Positions 23,902 through 34,730 of a DNA stretch of 64,000 nt are shown here, one piece after another. Every line of letters starts with the position of its first letter. The first letter of the stretch is position 1. Both the position numbers and the translations under genes were made by a program. Below the pieces are notes generated by a model. That model was given only the letters and a program-made list of their open reading frames with translations. It was not told where the DNA came from and ran no database searches. This DNA comes from Astrothelium macrocarpum (taxonomy: Eukaryota > Ascomycota > Dothideomycetes > Trypetheliales > Trypetheliaceae): NCBI GenBank assembly GCA_021030915.1, contig JAGEMR010000066.1, forward strand, positions 62,001 to 126,000. The letters are read 5' to 3'.

Positions 23902-24592
23902 GGTCTTTATTCAAGAGTCCGCAACTGTGAGAGATGAGTTGCTCGAGGTAATCTCCGTCGTCCATAAGCTTATGGATTCAGAGGCTCGGTTGAGTGTCGA
24001 TAGCGGATGTAGACGGAGCAACGAAGGAGCCATTATGAAGATTGAATGACAAGGGAATGGATTTGCTGCCTGTTGAATCCGTAGAAACGTTGGAAAGAAA
24101 TGCATCATCTTGTGGTAAACAAAAATGGTGACGATTTCGCAGGCCAATCAACTCGTTGTTATTCGCAACCACGATGCTGTTGAGGGCTACTGGGTATCGT
24201 GCCAACTTCGAGCCAAAAGGTATGCTTTGTAGACCAGATAGACCACTTATGACTTGCCCACCTTTCATGGTCATGGGTATAAGTGTTGGAAGACTGACGA
24301 TACCGAATTGTCGGAGCCGATAATTTCAATATGCCAATGGTGTAAAGACGCCCAATATACTATGTTTGGGCATTAATGTTATTGACACTCAGGATATTGG
24401 AGATAATAACCAATCTCAATATAAGCGGAATACTCAAATCATAGACTGTCTTCTCCCTTGCCAAATATGGGTTGTTCATCAGGGGCTGGACATTCCAGGT
24501 GCCAATCATGTCGAACGTTGCCCGCTTTCATGGAAAAAACTGTTTGTCCCTTCGTAACAAATCTAAATTGTCAAAACCCATGCACGAAATGA
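23902..24592. other. intergenic, possible decayed 5' part of MFS gene
   Basis: About 690 bp after secreted gene A. The N-terminal half of the transporter whose C-terminal half starts near 24593 should lie here, but I cannot recognise it in any frame. It is either deleted or too decayed. Confidence 0.35.
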
Positions 24593-25614
24593 TTGGGGCA
24601 CCTACTTCTCGTCACCAACAGCTGCATGATGGTATTCGGTATGATGAAGCTTTTCCTATGCATGGAGTTTTGGCAGGTTTTGTTGATGCAAGCATTTTGC
24701 ATTGGTATCGGTGCTGGCCTGCTCTTCGTTCCCATTGTGTCGCTGCTCCCAACATACTTCACTACACATCTCGGCCTCGCCGTTGGTATTGCTCTATTTA
24801 ACTCCTCGCTCGGTGTGGTCATCTACCTCATCGTGATATGCTGGCTTGTCTGGCAGATCGGCTTCTCTTGAGCTGTGTGGATTGTCGGTTTTATCGCCCT
24901 CGCGACTTTTATCGTCCCGGTGATCGTGATGAAGATTAGCGTGCATGCATCGAAGCCACGTGCCGTAAGGGATTTATCCATGTTCCGTGACACGCCTTTC
25001 GCAATCTTTATGCTGGCCGTATTCATCATCTTCATCGCACAGTGTATACTCCTTTTATAACTCCTCCTACCCAGTGAATCGCCGCTTCACCAATGACTCT
25101 TAGGGATTTTGTATGACGGCCAGCTTCAATGCCGGATCGATCCCAAGGCGAATTATACCCAACGCGCTATCTGACCGTATCGACGCATTCAACACTATGG
25201 CCCTGTTGACGGCGATGTATGGTGCCGTAGTGCTGTGTCTGCTCGCCGTGCACAACGCGGCGGGAATGATGGTCGAGAGCGTTGTTACGAGGATTCCAGT
25301 AGCATAATCATTATACTGCCGCCGGTATGCTTCCGCATACTCACGAAGAATCCGTCGATGATAGGCACGCGTGTGGGATGGATTTTGCAATCAGCGGACT
25401 TGGCTCGTCGGTTGACGGACCCAGTGCTGTCACCGTTCTCGATCGTGGAAAACTACCGACTTGGACTGGCATGTGGCTTTATGGGGGAGCATGCGGGTGT
25501 GTAGCTGGCTTAATCATGCCTAGAGTTTGATTTATGAGGGTTGGGTTCGCGCTGAATATTAAAGCTTGGTTAACGAGAGTAAACGTAGAGAAGGGTGTCT
25601 TGCGTGGCATTTGA
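24593..25614 (+). pseudogene. decayed MFS transporter, monocarboxylate-transporter-like
   Basis: Fragments in more than one frame match a fungal monocarboxylate-type major-facilitator transporter. FWQVLLMQAFCIGIGAGLLF, PTYFTTHLGLAVGIALFNSS and WIVGFIALATFIVPVIVMK are followed by NAGSIPRRIIPNALSDRIDA and AFNTMALLTAMYGAVVLC. A shifted frame then gives PPVCFRILTKNPSMIGTR and another gives ISGLGSSVDGPSAV and WTGMWLYGGACGCVAG. In-frame TGA codons interrupt at places where tryptophan is usual (after QIGFS near 24870, and before FMRVGFALNIKAW near 25530). At least two frameshifts are needed. The first six helices are missing. Non-functional. Confidence 0.8.
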
Positions 25615-25828
25615 CATTTGGTATGCTTTGTCGGATAAAGATCCACAGATTAAATCGAGATTAGTGTGAGGAGAGTGATTACCTCAAGCGCGAGGCAAGC
25701 AACAACACTCGCGGATGCTGACTGGTTTTGTCGAACAGGTCCGTGTCCTCGTCAATTTTTCACACTCCTCCCGTCCGAGTCTTCTCTTTCTCAACCTTTC
25801 CCACACTCGTGCGGCCTGATAGGTATGC

Positions 25829-26872
25829 ATGGCTTCTCATCATGACCTCAATGTATTTGAAAAGCCACCTTTGGCTTTGCGCGATAGATACAAAAAGCTT
25901 CAGAAGCTCAAGACTGATGCTTTAGATGCCGACGAAACGATTATCGATTTTGCGCGTGGATTGACAAACAATCAGAAGCAGAATATTCGCGTCAGGCATT
26001 GGCGGAATCAAGATGATATTGAGAAGTCTTGTACTGCTTTTTTAAACCTACAAAACGGTTCGTATTGTCAAGATGCCAAAGAGGCATCCAATCTTGCGTA
26101 CGAACACGAAGACTTTCCAGGTTTATTCTTGATCCCTTCTCTTCTCTCTCCGCAAGTTCAAGCGAACCTACTTTCTTGTGTAGTACACAGGGATCTTTCC
26201 AACCCGTTGCATAAGACGAATCTTCACCTCCACTACGATTTACCGTATGCGGAACACAGGAATTCTTTCTTTACGTATTCGCCTTCGGCAAAAGTCGAAT
26301 TCCGGCCAAAATATCCAGATGTCCATAAGCCACTCTCAATATCTCAAGTCATGTATAAGAAGCTTCGTTGGATCACGCTGGGAGGGCAATATGACTGGAC
26401 CGAGAAGAGGTACCCCGCTGAGCAACCACCACAGTTTCCATCTGACATTGCAGCATTATTACAAGGCCTCTTCCCCAACTTGACTCCAGAAGCAGCAATT
26501 GTGAATTTTTACTCTCCCGGCGACACGTTGAGCTTGCATCGTGATATCAGCGAAGAGAGCGGAAAAGGTCTTGCAAGTCTCAGTATTGGCTGTGATGGGA
26601 TCTTCATGATTGGCCAAGATTGTCCAAGTGAGACCAATGACTGGGATAAATCGGTCGCTGTACGCCTCCGATCAGGGGATGCTGTTTTTATGGATGGCCC
26701 ATCACGGTTTGCATGGCATGGCGTTCCGCAGGTTGTCCCTGGATCATGTCCACGTTGGCTGGAACATTGGCCAGCTACTCGAGACTGTGATAAGGACTAC
26801 GATTACGAACCCTGGAATGGCTGGATGCGAGCCAAGAGAATCAACCTCAATGTGCGACAAATGTGGGATTGA
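25829..26872 (+). CDS. AlkB-like 2-oxoglutarate/Fe(II) dioxygenase (ALKBH1 type)
   Basis: Intronless, 347 aa. Fe(II)/2-oxoglutarate dioxygenase that removes methyl groups from DNA or RNA bases. The jelly-roll ligands are visible: HxD at His237/Asp239 in SLHRDISEE, the distal His297 in FAWHGVP, and the 2-oxoglutarate-binding RINLNVRQ near the C-terminus. The substrate lid region VNFYSPGDTLSLH is typical of the ALKBH1 branch, whose members act on tRNA and DNA. The position of GLFLIPSLLSPQVQANLL at the start of the catalytic part and the long N-terminal extension agree with fungal members. Starts at the first Met. There is no obvious targeting signal, so cytosolic or nuclear action is likely. 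Not linked functionally to its neighbours. Confidence 0.93.
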   Translation: MASHHDLNVFEKPPLALRDRYKKLQKLKTDALDADETIIDFARGLTNNQKQNIRVRHWRNQDDIEKSCTAFLNLQNGSYCQDAKEASNLAYEHEDFPGLFLIPSLLSPQVQANLLSCVVHRDLSNPLHKTNLHLHYDLPYAEHRNSFFTYSPSAKVEFRPKYPDVHKPLSISQVMYKKLRWITLGGQYDWTEKRYPAEQPPQFPSDIAALLQGLFPNLTPEAAIVNFYSPGDTLSLHRDISEESGKGLASLSIGCDGIFMIGQDCPSETNDWDKSVAVRLRSGDAVFMDGPSRFAWHGVPQVVPGSCPRWLEHWPATRDCDKDYDYEPWNGWMRAKRINLNVRQMWD

Positions 26873-28178
26873 TCCTTTGGGGCAATCGGAGTTTCAATTG
26901 TCCTGGACATTGCCCAAAATTCTTTCCCTTGGTGCAAGTAGAGGCCAGGTTCCAAATCAGGACTTCTGCAACGACAGGATCGCAGTTTGTGTTCCTCGTG
27001 CGTCGCGATTGTCGTGTGACTGAGATTCAATGCCTTTGATGCAGTCGATCTTCGGGTATCAATCTCTCATGCTTTCCTTCAAAAACTGCTAATAAAATGA
27101 TCTCAGTAAAACTACTCTTCTCCGCATTCTCTAATCAATACCGACAGCTTTGCTTTCTTCCCGTCTGTGGCGGTTTTCCAATCGACTCGTTGGAAGGAAC
27201 TCGTAGGGAAAGGCACCTGACAATTGCGACATTAATATTCCAACATTAACGCAAACGACGCATTCTTAGGTACTTTAGAAGACGTTACAGAGACGATCTG
27301 GATGCTTAATGTCGATTGATCTGCGGATACCTATTTTCTTGAGAGGCTTCCAGCTCCGGTGCCGAAAAACATCACTCCCCCGGATCCTCCCACATTGTTA
27401 TTGCTTTATATTCCAAGCCCCTTTCACCTGAATTGGTCGCTTCATCTGTCGTTGCAGCTTATTTCGCTACCTATGAGCAGATCAGCTCCTCATATTCGAC
27501 TACACTTGCAGTGTGTTCGATACAGCGGTCACGGACGACACCTGCTGGTGGCTGTATCCGCAACAGACGTCCGCCGGAGTATCGTAACGATTTTAGGGCG
27601 TGCGCGACAGAGGCGCCGACCACGTGGGTTGATACTCCAACAATATCGATGGTGACACCCATCAAGCTCTGGGTTATAGCATGATACACATGCAAGACCA
27701 AACCTTGTTGACACACGTTTGCAGAAAACCCCGGCCATGTAGAATTAGCTTAGAGCAATGCTGGTCACACGTTCCTTGCTCCTCGAGCATTCTGTACCTA
27801 GTAAAGAGATCATTCATCACATTTGTGTTATTATCACACATGAAAGCATCATTTGTCTCTTGGAGGTCATAGCTTAAAGCTCATCATCGAAACGTCTTCA
27901 CCAATATGGATACAGTTATGCTAACACACGCATGCCTTTGCATGTTTATCTAGCAAGTAAATTGCTGCTCGAAAATGGATAGCATAGCCAAGTGCACTAA
28001 TTCCTGAATATTGCAGCCTCATCCACAGTACTACCGTGAGAATTCTAAATTTTTAGTGGCCATCATCTCTCAGGACGTTGAATCCCATAGCATGCCGAAC
28101 GGACCGCGCTGTGATCGACAATTTGCTCCCGTTCCCTCCGTCAGAGAGTACAAGAGCTTCGGATTTTCACTCTATATA
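26873..28178. other. 1.3-kb convergent intergenic region, no gene
   Basis: It lies between the convergent AlkB-like and carboxypeptidase genes. Short frames on both strands around 27360-27740 overlap each other and show no family signal. Nothing specific is seen. Confidence 0.4.
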
Positions 28179-30096
28179 TCACAGCGAAAGATGCCGTGAC
28201 CTTCTCCTTTTCCCATTGGTTGGCAATTGTGGTTCGTTCGTAGTTGTGTTGTAAATTGCATCAGAAGGGATGTTTTTATATTGAACAGTTGCATTGCCTT
28301 CACGATATGTCGAGGTTGGAGAACCGACCGTTTTGTAAGCGGAGCCGATCTCAAGCTTTCCCGTGGCAATGTCAAGCCCGTTGATTGCTCGACCGAGCAT
28401 TTCCAATGAGATGAGGGGCTGGTAATACGGTGCCGAATGACCACTTTCATATATCCGGACAAAACTGAATTTACCGACTTGTTTGACTTGGCCATGAACG
28501 ATACCATCGCTAGTGGATACGTTCACGAAGCCTGCTTGGTCAAAACCCGGAACAGCTATCTCTTCGGCGACGGCATACCTATGTCTCGTCAGCTAGGTTC
28601 GAACGCTTTTTCTACTAGACATCTACTTGCCCACCAATCCAATTGCAGTCAAAATCTGCGTCGGCAAAATACATGACGACGGTGATGTTTGCTGCTACCA
28701 AGGCTCGCATGTCCTGTATGATAGATAAAATACGCGAATCATCTCCGGTATCCTCGAATGATTGATTAACAGAGGTACTGTCTTCTGTGTAATTGACATA
28801 GGCTCCGATCGCTTTCTTCAAGAGCATTAGCAACTTTATTTGTCATTGTGGTGATCACCGTACCTGGATTCTTTCAGTGTTTAAATAATCAACGTGCCAA
28901 TCCGGGGGAAATGGGTCTGAAGCAAGCTCGCGTACGTCGTATTCATCTCGGTTCAAGAAATCTCCATAGACGTTGAAGACTTCGCTTGAGCAGAAATTAT
29001 CAGCATCTTGACAGACATCTTGTCTTCCGGTATTGTAGCATTGCAAGGTTTGATCACGACAATTTCCAGGACCCCACATGGCGTTGTACATTATCTCTGC
29101 ATGCTCCTCATCGAGGAGGATCCCATAGGTATTACCAGGGCTTACAGAGAAGTTATAGTAAGCGGCGTTTTGAATCAGCGGATCGTACCATCCATTTCCG
29201 ATAAGTACACTCTCCAGGCGGATCTCTTTTGCTGGCTGCGAATAGTTGGAGAGGCGTGAATTTTCGTCTTCAAAATACTTTGCGAAAGTTGGGCCATAGT
29301 GGCCACCGTATGATTCGGTAGCAAAATGAAAGCCATTTCGGGAATACTGTGGGAATACGCCCATGAAGCCCTGTAAGGTCTTCCAAACATTCGGCGCCGC
29401 GTTCGGTGTAGAATTCGCAGTAGTCGTCTGATCAGAAAGGGAGTAAGTCCCACAATCCTGGTCCAATGCCCAGTCAGGACAGGTATTATTGGGAAGATTA
29501 ACGGTAATGTCTGTTTCTCCATCTACATAACCTGGAACAGGAACACTATATGAGAGACCGGTCTGTATTGGTTGATCGATGTATATCATGTTGCTGACTT
29601 CGTTCCAGCTGTATGGGTTGTTGGTTACGTCGATGCTTGAATTGATGATACAGGGGCCTTCCAAGTTGGAACATTAACACAAGTAGATGATCTGACCGCA
29701 GTCAAGGCTTACCATGTTCCTGCCAGAGTTCGTACATTGAGCTTGATCCTGGCCCGCCTGATATCCAAAGGGTAAGAGGGGCCTCCTTAGGATCACCATG
29801 GCGTGTCTCGAAGAACATCCGAAACATGTGCTGATCTAGGGCAACATCCGCGTATCCAGAATATGACTTGACAGCCGGATTGAGCTCACAATTTCCTGCT
29901 GACACTTCTTTGTAGCGCACATCGATGCCGGCGTATCCAGTTTTCTTGATCAGATCGTGGGGAGGGGATACAAATTGAGCCCCCGCAAGTGTTATTGCTA
30001 ATGACACGAACGCCAACAGGTCGATCAATCTTGATTTAAAAGTGTCATTAGCAGTTGATCCTTTACGAGATCGCTCACATACTTGTTCCACGACAT
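28179..30096 (-). CDS. secreted serine carboxypeptidase, peptidase family S10 (~564 aa)
   Basis: Removes C-terminal residues from peptides in the vacuole or outside the cell. Exons: 30096-30083, 30029-29713, 29657-28864, 28815-28627 and, tentatively, 28559-28179. A 14-nt first exon joins over a 53-nt intron with a perfect CTAATGAC branch site to give the signal peptide MSWNKLIDLLAFVSLAITLAG. Hallmarks: WISGGPGSSS, nucleophile Ser226 in ESYGG, Asp in FADADFDCNWIGG (second Asp of the ADAD element), and His in ESGHSAPYYQP. N-glycosylation sites (NNT, NYT, NTT) are frequent. The last junction is odd. The nearest acceptor (28580-28579) breaks the frame; the acceptor at 28561-28560 keeps it but drops residues that look conserved (YAVAEE). 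Either the model or the gene is slightly damaged there. Confidence 0.85.
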
Positions 30097-31499
30097 CTTG
30101 GCAGAGGAAAAGAAACCAAAAGAAACGGATACTTGTTACCTCTCATATGGTTGAACACAGCTACTTTATAATTGAAAATTTTCCAGACCCTACAGCAGCA
30201 TGAACTGCTGCCTATATTCCAACTACATACCGATTGGGAGATAAGCATATGGGTTAGTGTAATAAAGCGTCGTTTTTGTCCGAATCGAGTTACAACCCGC
30301 GACGCGGAATGTTGCGCCCTATCCCATCAGGCACAAGCCACGACATGACTGCCACGCCCTATCGCATTAGGCCAAAGCCATTCATCGTTGTGACGCAAAT
30401 GGCAATCTTAAACGCGTGTAATTCCCAAGCTAACCTTGAAAGTGGACCAACACGATGTGGTTCGATCGCGAAAGCAAGGGTACAACCGCTGCTGCTCCAC
30501 GTACGACGACCATTGTGAGAAAGGTCGTCAGATGAACTTGAGAAAGCTCGAATATCCATACACATCGAAGGCATCCGACGCAGTAGGATTGTAAATTTTA
30601 CGATTTGTTTCTCTTCGCACACTAAAATGGTGAAGCCTCGGACATAGAGATTCAATGTAGTCGTATGTTGTGGCTGAGCAGCCGTGCCAGTCCGAGCGGA
30701 CAAAGTCAAAGGTGAGCTGAATCCAGCCACTGCGAGCTGAAAGGTTGTTTCCCATCAGAGTGTACATCCCCTGAATACCATCCGATAGCCAGGACACAAT
30801 CAGCGCATACTCTGGATTAGGGTATGAATATCTTGATTAAATCTAGAGGCAGGGAACCGAAGAAGTGGGAAAAAAGGGAATGGTAGACCCAAGTCAGGGG
30901 TGATTTGTAAGGGAGCTAGGCCATGATTTTGGTCGGTCGTTACCGTATTTGCACTAGCGCGAACAACCCTTTATTAAGTCTGCTGCTGCTACTCCGAAAT
31001 CTTACAATCAACTTTTCATGAGTTCAACTCACCACTTTCAACAGAATCATCACATTTAAACCAATGGGAATGTACTCAACCAACGTCGCCGATTCGGGTT
31101 GGTCTCTAATTTATGAAAAAGAACCCAGCTCAACTGAAGAAAATGGCTCTAAATGGAGCGGAGAAGGCAGTGGATGAGATGGAAGGCTTGCTTTACGAAA
31201 CGGATGAGACAGGCAAGGATCTTATACAGAACACACATAACACATGTCATGCCCACTCTAAAAAAAGAGTATTTGAGCACTGATCAGAAAAGCGATACCT
31301 CGCGGGTATTTGCATATGCATGAACTTGATGATAATTCTGGCGAAAGCCGAAATCCGCGAGTTATTGTCCAGTACAGGAAAATTAAACGAGTGCCTTGCT
31401 TGACATGGGCGCGAATCGGAAATGCGGAAAAGACGACCCTCGTGGCGTCTATCAGGATCAGGTGTTTCGCCTTTCTCCAAATTCCTGGTCCAAATCATC
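30097..31499. promoter_or_regulatory. divergent intergenic region, carboxypeptidase / ankyrin gene
   Basis: 1.4 kb between divergent start codons. A minus-strand frame at 30528-30797 (GWIQLTFDFVRSDWHG and similar) looks protein-like, but I do not recognise it and it has no clear start or splice partners. Confidence 0.35.
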
Positions 31500-33719
31500 A
31501 TGGCAGAGCTGATATCACTTCTACTATCCATCGCCGGCGGTATAGACATTACAACACGGGCTTCTTTTGAAGTCGCACGTCTTGTGCATGACTGGAAAGA
31601 TGCACCTGCGCAGGTAGTTTCTCTGAACGAAGAGGTTCATAGTTCTCGTCAGACTGCACTGCAATTGAAGAGTTTTTGTGAACACCTGGACGGAAAGACT
31701 GACGGTTTATACATTTCATCAATCAGCACGCAGGTCCTCAGAGCTGAGCTTTATTGGGTGAAGCTTGAGGAAATTCTACGGTCGCTCAGAGATCCCACAG
31801 GTCGAATACGCAAACAGAAGTGGATTAAGTGTGCACGTAAAGTCACTTCCTTGCAAGGAAAGTTGCGAGAACTGCGGTTGGCTACATTGGAAATTCTAAG
31901 TATCTATACGGCGTTAGTATAAGCTCTTCCTGCCGCTGTATACTGCTCATGCAAGATTAGATCTCGGACGACCCGAATTGATTCTGCTTTAGCCACGCAC
32001 CATGAAGATCAGAAGGCATGGATTGAATCCACCACTCGCTCTCTATTGGACACTTTGCGGAAAATAGAGGCCGAGAGGCCACCAACAGATCAATATGTCT
32101 CCAATAGTGGCTCTGATGACCGCAGAGGGCTCGTTAATGATTCGACTTCTCAAGCAACTGAAACGGCATGGGCCGTAATGCCTTACCTTAACGGGCCAGG
32201 TGTACAGTGCGATTCTCGCTGTCCATGTAGATGTCATTCGAGGAAACAGCGGAGTCAATTTCGCGTGAATCTGTTTAACGGCATCCTTGGCTCGCTCCAA
32301 ATTGTTTACTCTGGATGGAACTTTATTGGTCCGCGTTGTGATGTCCTCTCTTGTCATGGCTCCCAATTCAAGCTGCTTGAAGTCAGTTACTGTACGTCAC
32401 TACAGCCCAGAAGTGTATCCCTTGTTGCTACCCTCAAGCTCTTGGATGGCGAGCCATCCATGGGCCTTACTATTGGACGGACGGTTCATATAATTGACTT
32501 AAATGACGGCCTTAACATCCACCTTCTCAGTAGATCTGGAGCAGCTTCAGAAATGAAGCATGGGCTTGAAAAGCGTCCAGATGCTGTACTCGAGGTTGAT
32601 CGCAGGGATGGTTGTTCAGCGCTACACTTCGCCGCTATACATAGTGGTCTCGACATGATAAAGGTCCTCCTGGCCGCAGGCGCGGATCCTTTCCTCGAAA
32701 ATTACTCGGGCGTTCCAGCCGCTTTTGAGTTCTTCCAGCGAATACTCCAAGAGCGCGACTCTCCTCGAGAAAGAGATGGATTGAAGGAACTCATGCCCAT
32801 GTCAGCATTTCTTGATGAGTATAATTTCTCTCATATAGAGAGGGTCGTGTTGGGACTTCGACCGCTAAGACTGCAGATAGAATTGGATAAAGCGGTCTAT
32901 AACAATGAGTTGAACGCACAAGACGGAATGGGAATGACTCCGCTACACTGGGCTACAATGAAAAAAGATGCATTCGCAGTAAATATGCTTCTACATGCTG
33001 GTGCACATGTTGATACACCCGATCAAAAGGGCAGGACTGCTCTCTATTATGCATGTCAATCGAATTGGAAGAACGGTGCAAAGAAGCTAATAGCATTTGG
33101 CGTCAACGTGGATACACAGTCTCAAGCGGGCTATAGACCAATCCACGCAGCGGCTGCCGGAAACGCTACTCATGATCTCTTTTCTCTGCTAGTTTCCGCT
33201 GGAGCAGACCTTGGTGACTCACGAAACCAATCTTGTGCAACACCATTGCATTTAGCTGCAACTTTCGATAGCGCCTCTTGCTGCAACCATCTCTTAGACT
33301 TGGGCGCGAGTATTGAAAAAAAGGACTGCGATGGCCACACGCCACTTTATGCTTCAATTGCAATGAATGCTCATGAATGTATACAGCTCCTCTTGATCCG
33401 GGGAGCAAACTTTCTTCACAAGGATAATGAACAAAAGACACTATTCCATATGGCTGCGATGCACGGAGACGGAAGAACGTTCGAAATACTCACCAACGTG
33501 GCCTTAAGAGGTCTCAGAGCAAACGCAAAGAATAGCAAACCGATGAGTGCGCAAGAATATTTCGCCATGAGAGCGGGCGTTTCTCCGGAGACCGTGGAGA
33601 GATTCGAGGCACTCCTTGAAAAACTAAACAGAGAGAACGTAGATATCACAAACGAGTTTGAGAATGATAGCAGTGATGATAGTGAGTTTTTTGATGCATT
33701 AGAAACTGTAGAGGCATGA
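31500..33719 (+). CDS. ankyrin-repeat protein with fungal N-terminal helical domain (726 aa)
   Basis: Two exons, 31500-31916 and 31956-33719. The 39-nt intron (GTATAA donor, GCAAG acceptor) is short but keeps the frame and the run IYTALIRSRTTRIDSALA. The N-terminal ~140 residues (MAELISLLLSIAGGIDITTR onward) are helical and resemble the N-terminal segments of fungal NLR/STAND-like and ankyrin proteins. A Cys/His-rich patch (CDSRCPCRCHSRKQRSQ) and a hydrophobic segment follow. Ankyrin repeats start near residue 357 (DGCSALHFAAIHSGLDMIKV) and continue with at least six units, the last two degenerate. The tail is acidic (NDSSDDSEFFDALE). No NACHT or protein-kinase domain is present. The likely role is protein binding; partners are unknown. 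Confidence 0.82.
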
Positions 33720-34730
33720 GTGGGATCATATTAGAAAGTTGGTGTGGCGTGTAATATCGGCTGCATATTGGTCTAATGATCGCCCTTTTACTAGTTGTGC
33801 GATTTCACAATTGTCAGCACTAGTCATCAAACGTGATCTGGTGGCGTATGAAAGGTGTTTGGTGTAAAGTATGAGATTTTGCCTTGTGCGCGTCTCCGAA
33901 TTTTTTCGTCCTGAGGGATCTGCTACAATCGATTGTTCGGGCTTGTGGAAAGAGATGTTGAGGAGAAGGTTGGATCACTTTCTTCCATCATTAGGAGCGT
34001 TCCCTTCGCATTCAGAGGTGTTTATCCCGAATGATGGTGAGAATGAGTCTACAGATAATCTCATCTGACCGGTGAGCACGAAATGCGATCTACGCCACCA
34101 AGTCGCCATTCCCCACTTTTCAATGCCGAGTCGCTCTTACATTCGTTTCAACAAGTCACGCATAAAAACGTTTCTCGCCCATCAGTATTGACATTTGAAT
34201 CAAATTTCAGGCCGTAGAGATCCTGGTTCTATATGCTGGAGGGCCGTTCAAGGGATCCAGTGTGAAAAGTAGTACCGTTCTCTAGTCCTGTGGCACCTAA
34301 AAGGGGACGAACAGACGAATCACAAATACATCGACAAATCTAACTGCTTGACGAGCCAGGAATTAGCTGTTTGACTCCATTATCAACACCATCACAAAAA
34401 TCCATTCACAATCTATCGTCTCACCACTGGAAGACAGATCATTCAGTGGCCGGGCTGGAAATCCGTCTGGCGTATTAAGTTACTTGGTCTAAAATTATCC
34501 TATTATTCATTGTTAGTAAAGAAGACTGTGCTTTCTTATTCCTAAGTTACAGGCGGACCGCATCGAGTACTTGTGTCTCAAAACATCAGGCATTTGGTTT
34601 AACACTCCACTTTTAATGTATTGAATTTGCACGATCTACTTTTCAGGTGAAAAGTCTATGCAAGATACTCTTTAACTCACGAAGCCTTTCACTTCTCCCA
34701 CAAACCACGTCTTCTATCTCTTATGATACC
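33720..34730. other. intergenic, promoter of GMC gene
   Basis: About 1 kb between the ankyrin gene and the GMC oxidoreductase gene on the same strand. One 65-codon frame at 33871-34068 has no recognisable feature. No gene is supported. Confidence 0.4.

Noticed and set aside
28575..28600. GGTTCGAAC, a tRNA B-box-like word
   Set aside because: It lies in the carboxypeptidase intron region without an A-box or cloverleaf around it.
30061..30096. MSWNKYVSDLV start resembling profilin (MSW-x-YVD)
   Set aside because: The frame stops after 23 codons; splicing the first 14 nt to 30029 gives the carboxypeptidase signal peptide instead.
30528..30797. Protein-like minus-strand frame (GWIQLTFDFVRSDWHG)
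   Set aside because: Not recognised, no start, signal peptide or splice partner; left as unassigned.
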